From: Caballeronia sp. LZ062
GTDB lineage: Bacteria; Pseudomonadota; Gammaproteobacteria; Burkholderiales; Burkholderiaceae
NCBI RefSeq assembly: GCF_031450785.1
Contig: NZ_JARTWB010000002.1
Location: 1,054,001 to 1,118,000 of the forward strand
Direction of reading: 5' to 3'
Length of the DNA stretch: 64,000 bases
A program made the position numbers and the translations under genes. This document shows positions 49,108 to 57,875 of the stretch, one piece after another (position 1 is the first letter of the stretch; each line of letters starts with the position of its first letter). A model generated the notes under the pieces. That model saw only the letters and a list, made by a program, of their open reading frames with translations. It did no database searches and was not told where the DNA came from.

Positions 49108-51051
49108 ATGCACATGAATCCAATGAAGAAGAATATTTTTCTGCTTTCGACGCTCGTCCTCGCTCTCGCCGGCTGCGGCGGCAGTGAAGACGCCTCCTCG
49201 CCCGCGTCCGTCACGAACGCGGCCAATGCGACGACGGACGGCGCCGCAGCTGCCGACACGAACGCCGTCGCCAAGGCCGCGAGCGGACTGTCGATGACCT
49301 GCGGCACGCCTACGGCAGCGGCGGCATCGGGCGGCAGCGGGCAAATCACGGCGGACACGCCGAGCAGCGACGGATCGCGCATGTTCCCGGTCAGCACGAA
49401 GTTCCAGGTAGCGATCACCACGCGCCCCGGGTCCGCCGACACGCTCAAATGGAGCATCTCCGATGCGCTCGGCAAGACGGTGGCGAGCGGCAGCTTCGCA
49501 GCGCCCGCGGCGGCCACGAAAACCACGCTCACCTGCTCCTCCGCGCTCGCCGGCTATTTCGCCGTGTCGGCGACCCTCGCCAATCACGGCGGCCAGGTGC
49601 AGACGGCCGGCACGCGCCCGGACGGCATCGCCACCTTCGGCGTCATTCCGAACCTTGGCGGCGTGATTCCCGCCGTCACGTACACGAAGCAGGAGCAGCA
49701 TCGCTTCGGCATGCAGGGCTTCAACGACAACGGCACGATGCTCGCCGCGCTCGGCATTTCGTCGACCATCGACGACCGTCAGATGTCCGTGATGGAACCG
49801 AACGGCCGCTTCGCCTTCAACCCGAACGCGAACAACCTCGACCCGTTCTACACGTCCGGCAAGATCATGCGGCTCGTGCGCCTCGACGGGATTCCCGGCG
49901 GCGCGAGCATGCACGGCCTGAGCCCGGACTACAGCTACATCCCGAACGACCTGACGTACTACGCGAATTACATGGGCCGCGTCGGTCAGGAAACGGAAGC
50001 GATCCGCGCACGCTACTACCCGACGATGTCGGCAAATTACTATCAGCTCACGTGGGAGCCGATCGTCCAGTGGAAGGACACGGACGTGAACTTCGTCGCG
50101 CTTTACAAGGCGGCGTATCAGGGCCTGCATTCGAAGGATCCGCATGCGGTCGTCATGGGACCGGCCGAGCCGTTCCCGTCGCTCACGACTGATCGCCTGA
50201 AGCGCCTTGCGCCGCTCGGCCTCGCGCAGTATCTCGACGGCATCGCGACGCACGGTTATTACGATGCGGGCACCTCGCCGTCGCATCCGCCGGAGCGTCA
50301 TCACACGGACGCGAATGCCGCCGATGCCGCGAACTCGCTGCTCAACGAGATGCGCAATCTGCGCGCGGAAATGGCGAAGGACTACAAGCCGAACATGAAG
50401 CTCTTCGTCACCGAGACGGGCATCAGCTATGACATCGGCGCGAACTACGGTCCGAACTATCCGTCGCAGAACATTCTGTTCGCGCACGGCGCGGTCGTGG
50501 CGCGCGCACACATCATCCTGCTCGGCGAAGGCGCGGATCAGACCTACGTGTTCTTCGGGCCGGACTTTCCCGGCGAGCCGGGCTACGGCACGTTCTTCGA
50601 TCTGGATCACCCGCAGGCGGAGTTCGGCACGACGAACATCAGCCCGAAGCCGGCCGCGATGGAAGTCGCCGCGATGACGCGCGTGCTCGACGGCACCACC
50701 ACGCTCGGTCCGGTGAACAACCTGCCGTCCGGCGTCTATGCCTACGCGTTCCAGCAACTCGGCAACGGCAAGGTCATCACCGCGCTGTGGACGCATAACA
50801 ACGCCGTGTGGCCGGCGTCGAACGGCGCGTTCAGCACGACGTACAGCACCGCCTACAAGCTCAATGTCGATGCAGCCGGCACGAGCGGCACCGTCAAGCT
50901 GATCGATGCGATGGGCAACGTGTCGAGCGCGCCGTACAGCAACGGCGTGGCGACGCTGACGCTCACGGAATCGCCGCAATACGTCGTCTCGACGAACGCG
51001 GACGTCGCGAAGAAGAACGCCACGAAGCCGCTCGGTTACACGGGCATGTAA
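49108..51051 (+). CDS. Glycoside-hydrolase-like lipoprotein
   Basis: A 647-residue predicted lipoprotein with signal NIFLLSTLVLALAGCGGS (lipobox LAGC). A Ser/Thr/Ala-rich linker precedes a beta domain (about residues 85-170, e.g. TKFQVAITTRPGSADTLKW). A clan A-like (beta/alpha)8 region follows, with candidate acid/base Glu317 (YYQLTWEPIVQW) and nucleophile Glu436 (KLFVTETGISYD), and a C-terminal beta-sandwich. It is probably a cell-surface or periplasmic glycan hydrolase; the substrate is unknown. An in-frame ATG at 49123 (MKKNIFLL) is an equally plausible start; neither has a good ribosome site. Confidence 0.72.
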   Translation: MHMNPMKKNIFLLSTLVLALAGCGGSEDASSPASVTNAANATTDGAAAADTNAVAKAASGLSMTCGTPTAAAASGGSGQITADTPSSDGSRMFPVSTKFQVAITTRPGSADTLKWSISDALGKTVASGSFAAPAAATKTTLTCSSALAGYFAVSATLANHGGQVQTAGTRPDGIATFGVIPNLGGVIPAVTYTKQEQHRFGMQGFNDNGTMLAALGISSTIDDRQMSVMEPNGRFAFNPNANNLDPFYTSGKIMRLVRLDGIPGGASMHGLSPDYSYIPNDLTYYANYMGRVGQETEAIRARYYPTMSANYYQLTWEPIVQWKDTDVNFVALYKAAYQGLHSKDPHAVVMGPAEPFPSLTTDRLKRLAPLGLAQYLDGIATHGYYDAGTSPSHPPERHHTDANAADAANSLLNEMRNLRAEMAKDYKPNMKLFVTETGISYDIGANYGPNYPSQNILFAHGAVVARAHIILLGEGADQTYVFFGPDFPGEPGYGTFFDLDHPQAEFGTTNISPKPAAMEVAAMTRVLDGTTTLGPVNNLPSGVYAYAFQQLGNGKVITALWTHNNAVWPASNGAFSTTYSTAYKLNVDAAGTSGTVKLIDAMGNVSSAPYSNGVATLTLTESPQYVVSTNADVAKKNATKPLGYTGM

Positions 51052-51238
51052 GTAGTCCAGCGAACGCGCCCGCTATCTCGATATTGACAGCGCCGCGCGT
51101 TCGCATCGATACTGCGCTTCATGCACGCAATCCTTTCCCTCGCCATCGCCGCGATTAAAAACCCAGTGAACGCCATCATCGGCGGGTCATCGGGAGAATG
51201 CGTGCGCTAGCGAGACAGGCAAGCAAGTCGATTCCGAA

Positions 51239-51266
51239 GGCCCCGCCGCAAGACGGGGCCTTTTTT
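51239..51266 (+). terminator. Rho-independent terminator
   Basis: A 7-bp stem (GGCCCCG with CGGGGCC), an 8-nt loop and six T residues. It lies ~190 bp after the lipoprotein stop and just upstream of the DUF2917 gene, so it separates the two transcription units. Confidence 0.85.
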
Positions 51267-51317
51267 GTTGCATGCGTGCCTGGCCTTCCGTCTTCGGCTC
51301 AATCAAGGAGAGCAAGG

Positions 51318-51707
51318 ATGGAAGAGCTATCGCAAGTGCTGGAAGGGCGTGGCGCGCGTCACGGAGTCGCGTCGGGCACGCTGCACGCATCGGGTGCGCG
51401 CGTGGTTGTGTATGTCGAGGTGACGCCGCATCAGATGATCTCGTGGCGGCTTTCGCGCGATGCCGAACTGCGCGCGGATGCCTCGATATGGCTCACGCGT
51501 CATCAGGACCCCTACGACTACTGGCTCGCGCCCGGCGACGTCGTGCGCCTTGCGCGCGGCGAACGCGTGTGGCTGTCGTCGGAGTCGGAGCGTGCGGTCG
51601 AGGTGTCGCTGACTTCGTATCGCACGGAGCGGATCAGGCCCGCGTGGTCGCGCTTCATCGCTCGCCTGATTGCTCGCTTCGTCCCTCGTGCCGTGAGCGC
51701 GTTCTGA
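51318..51707 (+). CDS. DUF2917 family protein
   Basis: A 129-residue protein of the DUF2917 family. The core reads MISWRLSRDAELRADASIWL, then HQDPYDYWLAPGDVVRLARG and ERVWLSSESERAVEVSL, the family's Trp/Tyr and L-x-x-G-D pattern in a small beta-rich, cupin-like fold. The C-terminus is basic and hydrophobic (SRFIARLIARFVPRAVSAF). Function is unknown. An AAGGAG ribosome site precedes the ATG at 51318. Confidence 0.85.
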   Translation: MEELSQVLEGRGARHGVASGTLHASGARVVVYVEVTPHQMISWRLSRDAELRADASIWLTRHQDPYDYWLAPGDVVRLARGERVWLSSESERAVEVSLTSYRTERIRPAWSRFIARLIARFVPRAVSAF

Positions 51708-51719
51708 TGGCTGTCGCCT

Positions 51720-53447
51720 TCACGGGGCCGTGCAGCGGAAGCTCGCGGCCAGATTTACTCGTCCCTTGCCGAGATAGCGCGGATAAGTCGGGTATCGGCA
51801 GATGGGACGCGTGCGTCCGTTGGTGGCGGGCGCGATGTCGGTGCCGACGAGCGTCTCCGGCGCGACGCCGTTGCTCACCCATTCGTCGAGCGCGCCGAGT
51901 TCGTCCCATGCGGGAATGAATACGCCGTTGCCGTGCTGGAAGCCGGGCACCATGTAGAGCCGCATGAACGAATCGACGGTCTCCTGACCGTAACGCTCGA
52001 CGAGCCCGTGATAAAACGCGATGGTCTCGTTCGGGCTGATGACTTCGTCGGCCAGGCCGTGCATCGCGACGAGCTTGCCGCCGTGCGCGATGAACGCGGT
52101 GAAATCCGGGTCCATCGCGCCGACCGTGTACGCAAGCGTGACGAGCCGCTGCCGGTAGCGGCCGGGGTTGTCGATATCGAAGGCGAGCGCGCTGGCGGCC
52201 GCGTCGCGCGTGACGAAGTGGCGGATATACGCGTCGCCCTGCGCGAAGAGATAGCCGTTGGCCGCGAAGGTCGGCGGATTCACGAGCGTCGGCGAATCGC
52301 CGAGCCCGAGCATGCTCGTGAAATCCACGCCCTGAAACACGTTGTAGCCGGGATACTCCGTGGCGCCGTAGGCGAGCGGATACGGCATGGAAAGACCGTC
52401 GCGCAGCAGTTCGAGCGTGTCGAGTTGCGCATCGGAGAGGCAACTGTCGCGTAGCGACGGACGCTGGCCGTTCGCGCATCGCAATGACGCGATGATCTGC
52501 GGTTCGAGCTGGCGGCACGCCTCCACATTGCCGACGATGCCGTCCGCCAGACCGTCGAGCCGGTCGCATTCGTGGACCACCGTCTCGTACACGCGCCGCT
52601 GCTGCGCGAGCCCGACGAAGCCGCCCGGCTTCGCATAAGATGCCTGCCCGACTTTCACGCCGAGCAGCCGCACGCCCGAAAAGTTGATGGCGGGCGCATT
52701 GGCGATCACGCCATCGTAGTCGTTCGGGAACCGTTCGATCACGGTGAAACCTTCGCGGCCGCCCGTCGAGCCGCCCGCGAAGTAGATCTTGTCCGGCAGC
52801 CGCCCGTAGCCCATTTCGATGAGCGCGAGCGCGACATCGCGCGTCTTCTTGAGATGCGCGAAGCCGAAATTGACGATGGCTTCGTCGTTCACCGCGAAGT
52901 CCGCGCGCCCCGAATTGCCGACGTGGCCCGAGTCCGAGCCGAAGGTCGCGTAACCGCGCGCGAGCGGCGTCGAGTCGGGCGCGAAAGGCATGGGTTCGGT
53001 GCCGGACACGAGCACGCCGTTGTAGCCGCCGCCGCCCATTTGCAGCGCGCGGCCGTTCCAGCGGCCCGGGAGGTTCACTTCGAAGCGGATGTCGGGCGTC
53101 GTGTCCTGAATCGCGCGAATGATTCCGGTGACGCGGCAATACTCGCCGTTGCGGTTGCCCGGCGCGGCCGCCTTGACTGCCGATGCCGTCACGATGAGCG
53201 CGCCGCGCGTCGGCAGGCCGATGATCGACGCGGGCACTGTCTTGCCCGCGAGGTCTTCGCAGTGCTTCGTCACGTAGGCGGCGGCGTGCGCGCGCGAGAG
53301 CGGTATCAGCGCGAGCGCGACGGCGAAGAACGCCCAGTAAGCGTGACGCCGGGCATCGGCGAGGAAATGACGGCAGAGAGGAAGCACGAGCTGGAGTGGA
53401 TACTTCAATGGCCGCTCAATATATAGGAAGCGTTTGCGGTTAGCCAT
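51720..53447 (-). CDS. Tannase/feruloyl esterase family hydrolase lacking the CS-D-HC cysteines
   Basis: A 575-residue secreted hydrolase with an extended signal region (hydrophobic core AYWAFFAVALALIPLS, cleavage near AHAA). The family pattern includes ALQMGGGGYNGVL, FGSDSGHVGN and the lid-domain segment GYNVFQGVDFTSMLG. The catalytic triad is inferred as Ser227 (FAGGSTGGREG), Asp467 (HGLADEVISPNETI) and His505 (PGFQHGNG). In typical tannases and feruloyl esterases a Cys precedes the Ser and another follows the His, forming the CS-D-HC disulfide. Here both are Gly (Gly226, Gly506). It should cleave aromatic esters. The gene is preceded by a minisatellite. The start at 53447 lacks a clear ribosome site. 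Confidence 0.87.
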   Translation of the reverse strand: MANRKRFLYIERPLKYPLQLVLPLCRHFLADARRHAYWAFFAVALALIPLSRAHAAAYVTKHCEDLAGKTVPASIIGLPTRGALIVTASAVKAAAPGNRNGEYCRVTGIIRAIQDTTPDIRFEVNLPGRWNGRALQMGGGGYNGVLVSGTEPMPFAPDSTPLARGYATFGSDSGHVGNSGRADFAVNDEAIVNFGFAHLKKTRDVALALIEMGYGRLPDKIYFAGGSTGGREGFTVIERFPNDYDGVIANAPAINFSGVRLLGVKVGQASYAKPGGFVGLAQQRRVYETVVHECDRLDGLADGIVGNVEACRQLEPQIIASLRCANGQRPSLRDSCLSDAQLDTLELLRDGLSMPYPLAYGATEYPGYNVFQGVDFTSMLGLGDSPTLVNPPTFAANGYLFAQGDAYIRHFVTRDAAASALAFDIDNPGRYRQRLVTLAYTVGAMDPDFTAFIAHGGKLVAMHGLADEVISPNETIAFYHGLVERYGQETVDSFMRLYMVPGFQHGNGVFIPAWDELGALDEWVSNGVAPETLVGTDIAPATNGRTRPICRYPTYPRYLGKGRVNLAASFRCTAP

Positions 53448-53507
53448 TCGGAGCCGCCGCGCGGCGTTGCGGCGGCACGACGCGAGTGAGGCGCGCGAAG
53501 CGGGCGC

Positions 53508-54187
53508 TCAAAGCACGACCAAAGCACGCCCAAAGCACGCCCAAAGCACGCCCAAGCACGCCCAAGCACGACCAAACCGCTAAAACCGCTAAATCCGCTT
53601 AACCGCTTAACCGCTTAACCGCTTAACGGCTTAACGGCTTAACGGCTTAACGGCTTAACGGCTTAACGGCTTAACGGCTTAACCGCTCAAACGGCTCAAA
53701 CGGCTCAAACGGCTCAAACGGCTCAAACGGCTCAAACGGCTCAAACGGCTCAAACGGCTCAAACGGCTCAAACGGCTCAAACGGCTCAAACGGCTCAAAC
53801 GGCTCAAACGGCTCAAACGGCTCAAACGGCTCAAACGGCTCAAACGGCTCAAACGGCTCAAACGGCTCAAACGGCTCAAACGGCTCAAACGGCTCAAACG
53901 GCTCAAACGGCTCAAACGGCTCAAACGGCTCAAACCGCCCGAACCGCCCGAACCGCCTGAATCGCCCGAATTGCCCGAATCGCCCGAACCGCTCGAATCG
54001 CCCGGATCGCCCGAATCGCCCGGACCGCCCGGACCACCCGGATAACCCGAATGGCCCGAATGGCCCGAATCACCCGAATCGCCGGAATCGCCCGAATCGC
54101 CCGAATCGCCCGAATCGCCCGAAACGCCCGAAACGCACGAACCGCACGAACCGCACGAACCGCACGAACCGCACGAACCGCACGAAC
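53508..54187. repeat. ~680-bp compound minisatellite, mostly 9-bp units
   Basis: A continuous array of drifting short units. It starts with CAAAGCACGCC (11 bp, shortening to 10), passes through ACCGCTAAA and becomes 9-bp CTTAACCGC/CTTAACGGC units (about nine). About 28 nearly perfect CTCAAACGG units follow (~53684-53935), then about 28 CGCCCGAAC/CGCCCGAAT/CGCACGAAC units with more variation. Because the period is nine, all frames stay open and spell LSR, AVR/AIR or GDS-type peptides. It lies downstream of the LysR stop and directly upstream of the tannase gene, both on the minus strand; 54188-54386 is ordinary sequence. Confidence 0.97.
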
Positions 54188-54386
54188 GCACGGCCGCGGG
54201 GAACCACGAAAGCCGCGCACGTCGGCCCAAGCCGAGCGTTCCGCACGATCGGAGCAATCCGCACGATCCGAGCGGCCAAGAACCCCACGAACTGCAAGCA
54301 GGCGTCGCCCGCCACCCGCGAACGCCCAGACCCGCACGACCAATACGAAGGCAACGACCCGCATCGCGCGCAGCACGTCACGTGCC

Positions 54387-55247
54387 CTACTCGCCGTCCC
54401 ATTCCCCGCGCAGATCGCTGTTCTGCAGAAGCTGAAGCAGCGTCTCCGCTGGCCGGCTCAGATGCTTCGCGCCAAACGCGATGAATTCGACTTCGGGCAA
54501 CTCCGGCAACTCCGCGCGATTGACCGGCGGCGCGAGCCCGCGCCCCGCCAGAAAATGCGAGCGCACCGTCAGCCCAAGGCCGCCGCGCGCCGCCGCGATA
54601 CAGCCGGCGTGGCTGCTGCTCGTGCAGACCATCTGCCAGCGCGCGCCGCTCATCGCGAGGGAATCGAGCACGACGGCGCGCGTGACGCTCGGCTCTGCGA
54701 CCAGAATCAGCGGCAGCGGCAGAGTCGTATCGACGACAGTGCCCGGCTTCGCGAGCCATTCCAGCCGCCCGCTGAAAAGCCGCGTGCCGCGGGCATCGCC
54801 CAGACGGCGCTTGCCGACGGCGAGATCCAGTTCGCCCGCGTCGAGCAGCTGATACAGCCGCCCGGTCATCCCGATGGTGATTTCCAGTTCCACGTCCGGA
54901 TGCGTGTCGCGAAACGCGGCGAGCACGCTCGGCAGCGGCCCGAGCGCGAGATCGTCCGACGAGCCGAGCCGCACGCGACCGCGTAATCGTGGCGAACTGA
55001 ATTGGGATTCCGCGTGCGCCATCGCTTCGAGAATGACGCGGGCGTGAACGAGCATAGCCTCGCCGTCGGCGGTCAGGGCGAGCGAGTGCGTGTCGCGCAG
55101 GAAGAGCCGCCGGCCCACGCTTTCTTCCAGGCGCCGGATATGCTCCGACACACTGGACTGACGCAGACCAAGCTGCCGTCCGGCATCGGTGAAGCTGTGC
55201 GACGCGGCTACCGTCGCAAAAGTACTCAGCCAGAGCGGATTGAGCAT
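54387..55247 (-). CDS. LysR family transcriptional regulator
   Basis: A 286-residue LysR regulator. The helix-turn-helix is at the N-terminus (MLNPLWLSTFATVAASHSFT, AGRQLGLRQSSVSEHIRRLE, LFLRDTHSLALTADGEAML). The effector-binding domain starts at VRLGSSDDLALGPLPSVLAA. It is divergent from the DHA2 exporter gene with a 128-bp shared region, so that gene is the likeliest target. The tannase gene lies downstream on the same strand but beyond the minisatellite. Confidence 0.9.
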   Translation of the reverse strand: MLNPLWLSTFATVAASHSFTDAGRQLGLRQSSVSEHIRRLEESVGRRLFLRDTHSLALTADGEAMLVHARVILEAMAHAESQFSSPRLRGRVRLGSSDDLALGPLPSVLAAFRDTHPDVELEITIGMTGRLYQLLDAGELDLAVGKRRLGDARGTRLFSGRLEWLAKPGTVVDTTLPLPLILVAEPSVTRAVVLDSLAMSGARWQMVCTSSSHAGCIAAARGGLGLTVRSHFLAGRGLAPPVNRAELPELPEVEFIAFGAKHLSRPAETLLQLLQNSDLRGEWDGE

Positions 55248-55375
55248 GCGCCATTGTCATCGGCGAATCCGATTGCAGTCAATGCGGCTAGCGGGCTTCC
55301 CGATCACGCTCGCAGTCACTAATATTTCACGGATGCGCTGAAAACGGTTCCAGCGCGACGCTCTTCCTTTTTCCA

Positions 55376-56764
55376 ATGACCAGACAGTCTTCGCACACGG
55401 CGCTTCTGTGGATCGTCGCCGTGGGCTTTTTCATGCAGGCGCTCGATACGACCATCGTCAACACGGCGCTGCCTTCCATCGCGCGGGACCTGCACGCCGC
55501 GCCGCTTGCGATGCAGTCGATCGTCGTCGCCTACACGCTCACGATGGCGCTGCTCACGCCCGCCTCCGGCTGGCTCGCGGACCGCTTCGGCACGCGGCAC
55601 GTCTATTTCGTGTCGATCAGCCTGTTCGTCGCCGGATCGCTCGCCTGTGCGGGCGCGCATTCGCTCAACCAGCTCGTCTTTGCGCGCGTGCTGCAAGGCA
55701 TCGGCGGCTCGATGCTGCTGCCGATCGGCCGCCTGGCGGTGTTGCGCGCCGTCAGCGGCGAAGCGTACGTGTCCGCACTCGCGATGATTTCCGTCGCCGG
55801 ACAAGTCGGCCCGATTCTCGGCCCGACGCTCGGCGGATGGTTCGTCCAGTCGTTCACCTGGCACTGGATCTTTCTCATCAACGTGCCGATCGGCGCGGCC
55901 GGCCTCTACGCGGTGCGGCGCTTTCTGCCGCACGATACGCTGCACGACGCACCGCCCTTCGACTTCGTCGGCTGCGGGCTGCTGTCGCTGTGCATGGTCG
56001 CGTTTTCGCTCGCGCTCGATCCTCCGCTCCAGACGCATCGCGGTGCGCTGTCGGCGGCGCTCTTTGCGCTCGCGGCGGTATCCGCGTTCGCCTATATTCC
56101 GTACGCGCGCCGTCGGCGCAATCCGCTCTTCAAGCTCGCGCTCTTCCACGAGCCGAATTTCAGCGTGGGACTGATCGGAAATCTGCTGTGCCGCATCGGG
56201 TCGAGCGCGGTGCCGTTTCTGCTGCCGCTCATGATGCAGCTGGAACTCGGCTACAGCCCGCTGCACTCGGGCCTGATGATGCTGCCCATCGCGCTTGCGG
56301 GCACCGTCTCGAAGCGCTGGATCGCGCGGCTCGTCAAGCGTTACGGCTACGACACCTTCCTGCTGGTGAACACGGCGCTCGTCGGCGCGTCGATCGTTGC
56401 CTTCGCGGCGTTCTCGCCGTCGCTGCCGCTCGCCGCCGAAATCGTGGTTCTGGCGCTCTTCGGCGCGTGCAACTCGATGCAGTTCGCCGCGATGAACAGC
56501 GTCACGCTCAAGGGCTTGTCGAAGCAGGACGCGGGCAGCGGCAACAGCCTCTTCTCGATGGTGCAGATGCTCGCCATCGGACTCGGCGTCTCCATCGGCG
56601 GCTCGCTCGTACAGGTTTTCGAAGGACACTTCGGGTCGGCATCGCTCGGCTTCAAACTGAGCTTCGTATGCATGGGCGTGGTCACGCTGCTGTCGGCCGC
56701 GGTGTTCCGCCGGCTCGACTCCGCGCCACGCACGCCTGCGCCGACACCCGCTGCACGATCGTGA
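55376..56764 (+). CDS. DHA2 family MFS multidrug efflux transporter (MdtD/EmrB-like)
   Basis: A 462-residue MFS exporter with 13-14 predicted helices. Motif D1 is LDTTIVNTALPSIARDL, motif A is GWLADRFGTRHVYF and motif C is GQVGPILGPTLGGWFVQ, all diagnostic of the DHA2/EmrB-QacA group. Proton-driven export of drugs or aromatic compounds is expected. No membrane-fusion partner (EmrA) is adjacent, which favours an MdtD-type single component. It is probably controlled by the divergent LysR. Confidence 0.9.
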   Translation: MTRQSSHTALLWIVAVGFFMQALDTTIVNTALPSIARDLHAAPLAMQSIVVAYTLTMALLTPASGWLADRFGTRHVYFVSISLFVAGSLACAGAHSLNQLVFARVLQGIGGSMLLPIGRLAVLRAVSGEAYVSALAMISVAGQVGPILGPTLGGWFVQSFTWHWIFLINVPIGAAGLYAVRRFLPHDTLHDAPPFDFVGCGLLSLCMVAFSLALDPPLQTHRGALSAALFALAAVSAFAYIPYARRRRNPLFKLALFHEPNFSVGLIGNLLCRIGSSAVPFLLPLMMQLELGYSPLHSGLMMLPIALAGTVSKRWIARLVKRYGYDTFLLVNTALVGASIVAFAAFSPSLPLAAEIVVLALFGACNSMQFAAMNSVTLKGLSKQDAGSGNSLFSMVQMLAIGLGVSIGGSLVQVFEGHFGSASLGFKLSFVCMGVVTLLSAAVFRRLDSAPRTPAPTPAARS

Positions 56765-56864
56765 GCCGATAAGCAGCCGATAAGCAGCCGATCAGCAGCC
56801 GCGCACCATACGGGCTATGCTGCCCGTTGCCGCACGCCTTCTTCCCTTCTTCTGGAGCGCAACC

Positions 56865-57860
56865 GTGCAATACCGCAAATTCGGCAGCACCGGACTCACC
56901 GTTTCGCGTCTCACCCTGGGCACCATGACCTTCGGTCTGCAGACCGACGAAAACGTGTCGCGCGGCATCATGGACCGGGCGCGCGAGGCCGGTGTCAACT
57001 TCATCGATACGGCGGATGTCTATCCGCTCGGCGGCACGCACGATATCGTCGGCCGCACCGAAGAGATCGTCGGGCGATGGCTCGCGGGCAAGCGCGATCA
57101 GTTCATCCTCGCGACGAAAGCCGTCGGGGTGATGGGGCCGCTCGACTGGAACAAGGGCGCGTCGCGCAAGCATCTGCTCGATGCCATCGACGCGTCGCTG
57201 AGACGCCTGAACACCGATTACGTCGATCTGTACCAGCTCCATATGGACGACCGCGACACGCCGCTCGACGAGACGCTCGAGGCGCTCGACGTGATCGTGC
57301 GGCACGGCAAGGCGCGCTATATCGGCGTGTCCAATTTCCTGGCGTACCGGCTCGCGCGGGCGCTGGGCCGCGCCGACGTGCTGCGGACCGCGCGTTTCGT
57401 GTCCGTGCAGCCGCGCTATAACCTGCTGTTCCGGCAGATCGAGCGCGAGTTGCTGCCGCTTTCGACCGAAGAAGGGCTCGCCGTCATTCCGTACAACCCG
57501 CTCGCGGGCGGGCTGCTGACAGGCAAACACAAGCACGGCGCGGCGCCTTCCGATGGACGCTTCACCGCGACGGTCGGCAAGGCGGGCGAGATGTATCAGG
57601 AGCGTTACTGGCACGAGCGCGAGTTCCAGACCATCGAGAAGCTAAAGGAAATCGTCGCGCCGACGGGGCGCTCGCTTGCCAGCACGTCGCTCGCGTGGGT
57701 GCTGGAAAATCCCGCGGTGACTTCGGCGATCATCGGCGCGAGCCGCCCGGAGCAGCTCGACGACACGCTCGCGGCCGTCGATCAGCCGCTCGATCCGGAC
57801 ATCAAGGCGAAGCTCGATGATGCGACCGTCGAGTACCGCTGGGGCGATGCATCGCGGTAA
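56865..57860 (+). CDS. Aldo/keto reductase
   Basis: A 331-residue NADPH-dependent aldo/keto reductase with a TIM-barrel fold. The tetrad is visible as Asp and Tyr in FIDTADVYPLGG, Lys in ILATKAVGVMG and His in LYQLHMDDRD. YIGVSNFLAYRLARAL, YNPLAGGLLTGKHKHG and ITSAIIGASRPEQL-like sequence (TSAIIGASRPEQLDD) are standard. The physiological substrate is unknown. The GTG at 56865 (VQYRKFGSTGL) has GGAG 7 nt upstream and gives the canonical N-terminus; the frame to 56817 is not needed. Confidence 0.92.
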   Translation: MQYRKFGSTGLTVSRLTLGTMTFGLQTDENVSRGIMDRAREAGVNFIDTADVYPLGGTHDIVGRTEEIVGRWLAGKRDQFILATKAVGVMGPLDWNKGASRKHLLDAIDASLRRLNTDYVDLYQLHMDDRDTPLDETLEALDVIVRHGKARYIGVSNFLAYRLARALGRADVLRTARFVSVQPRYNLLFRQIERELLPLSTEEGLAVIPYNPLAGGLLTGKHKHGAAPSDGRFTATVGKAGEMYQERYWHEREFQTIEKLKEIVAPTGRSLASTSLAWVLENPAVTSAIIGASRPEQLDDTLAAVDQPLDPDIKAKLDDATVEYRWGDASR

Positions 57861-57875
57861 AGCGCACCGGTCGGC

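Noticed and set aside
53508..54187. CRISPR array
   Set aside because: Units are 9-11 bp and contiguous without unique spacers, and there are no cas genes; this is a minisatellite.
54051..54986. Plus-strand frame with MARMARITRIAGIARIARI-type repeats continuing opposite the LysR gene
   Set aside because: It is a minisatellite read-through joined to an antisense shadow of LysR, with no ribosome site.
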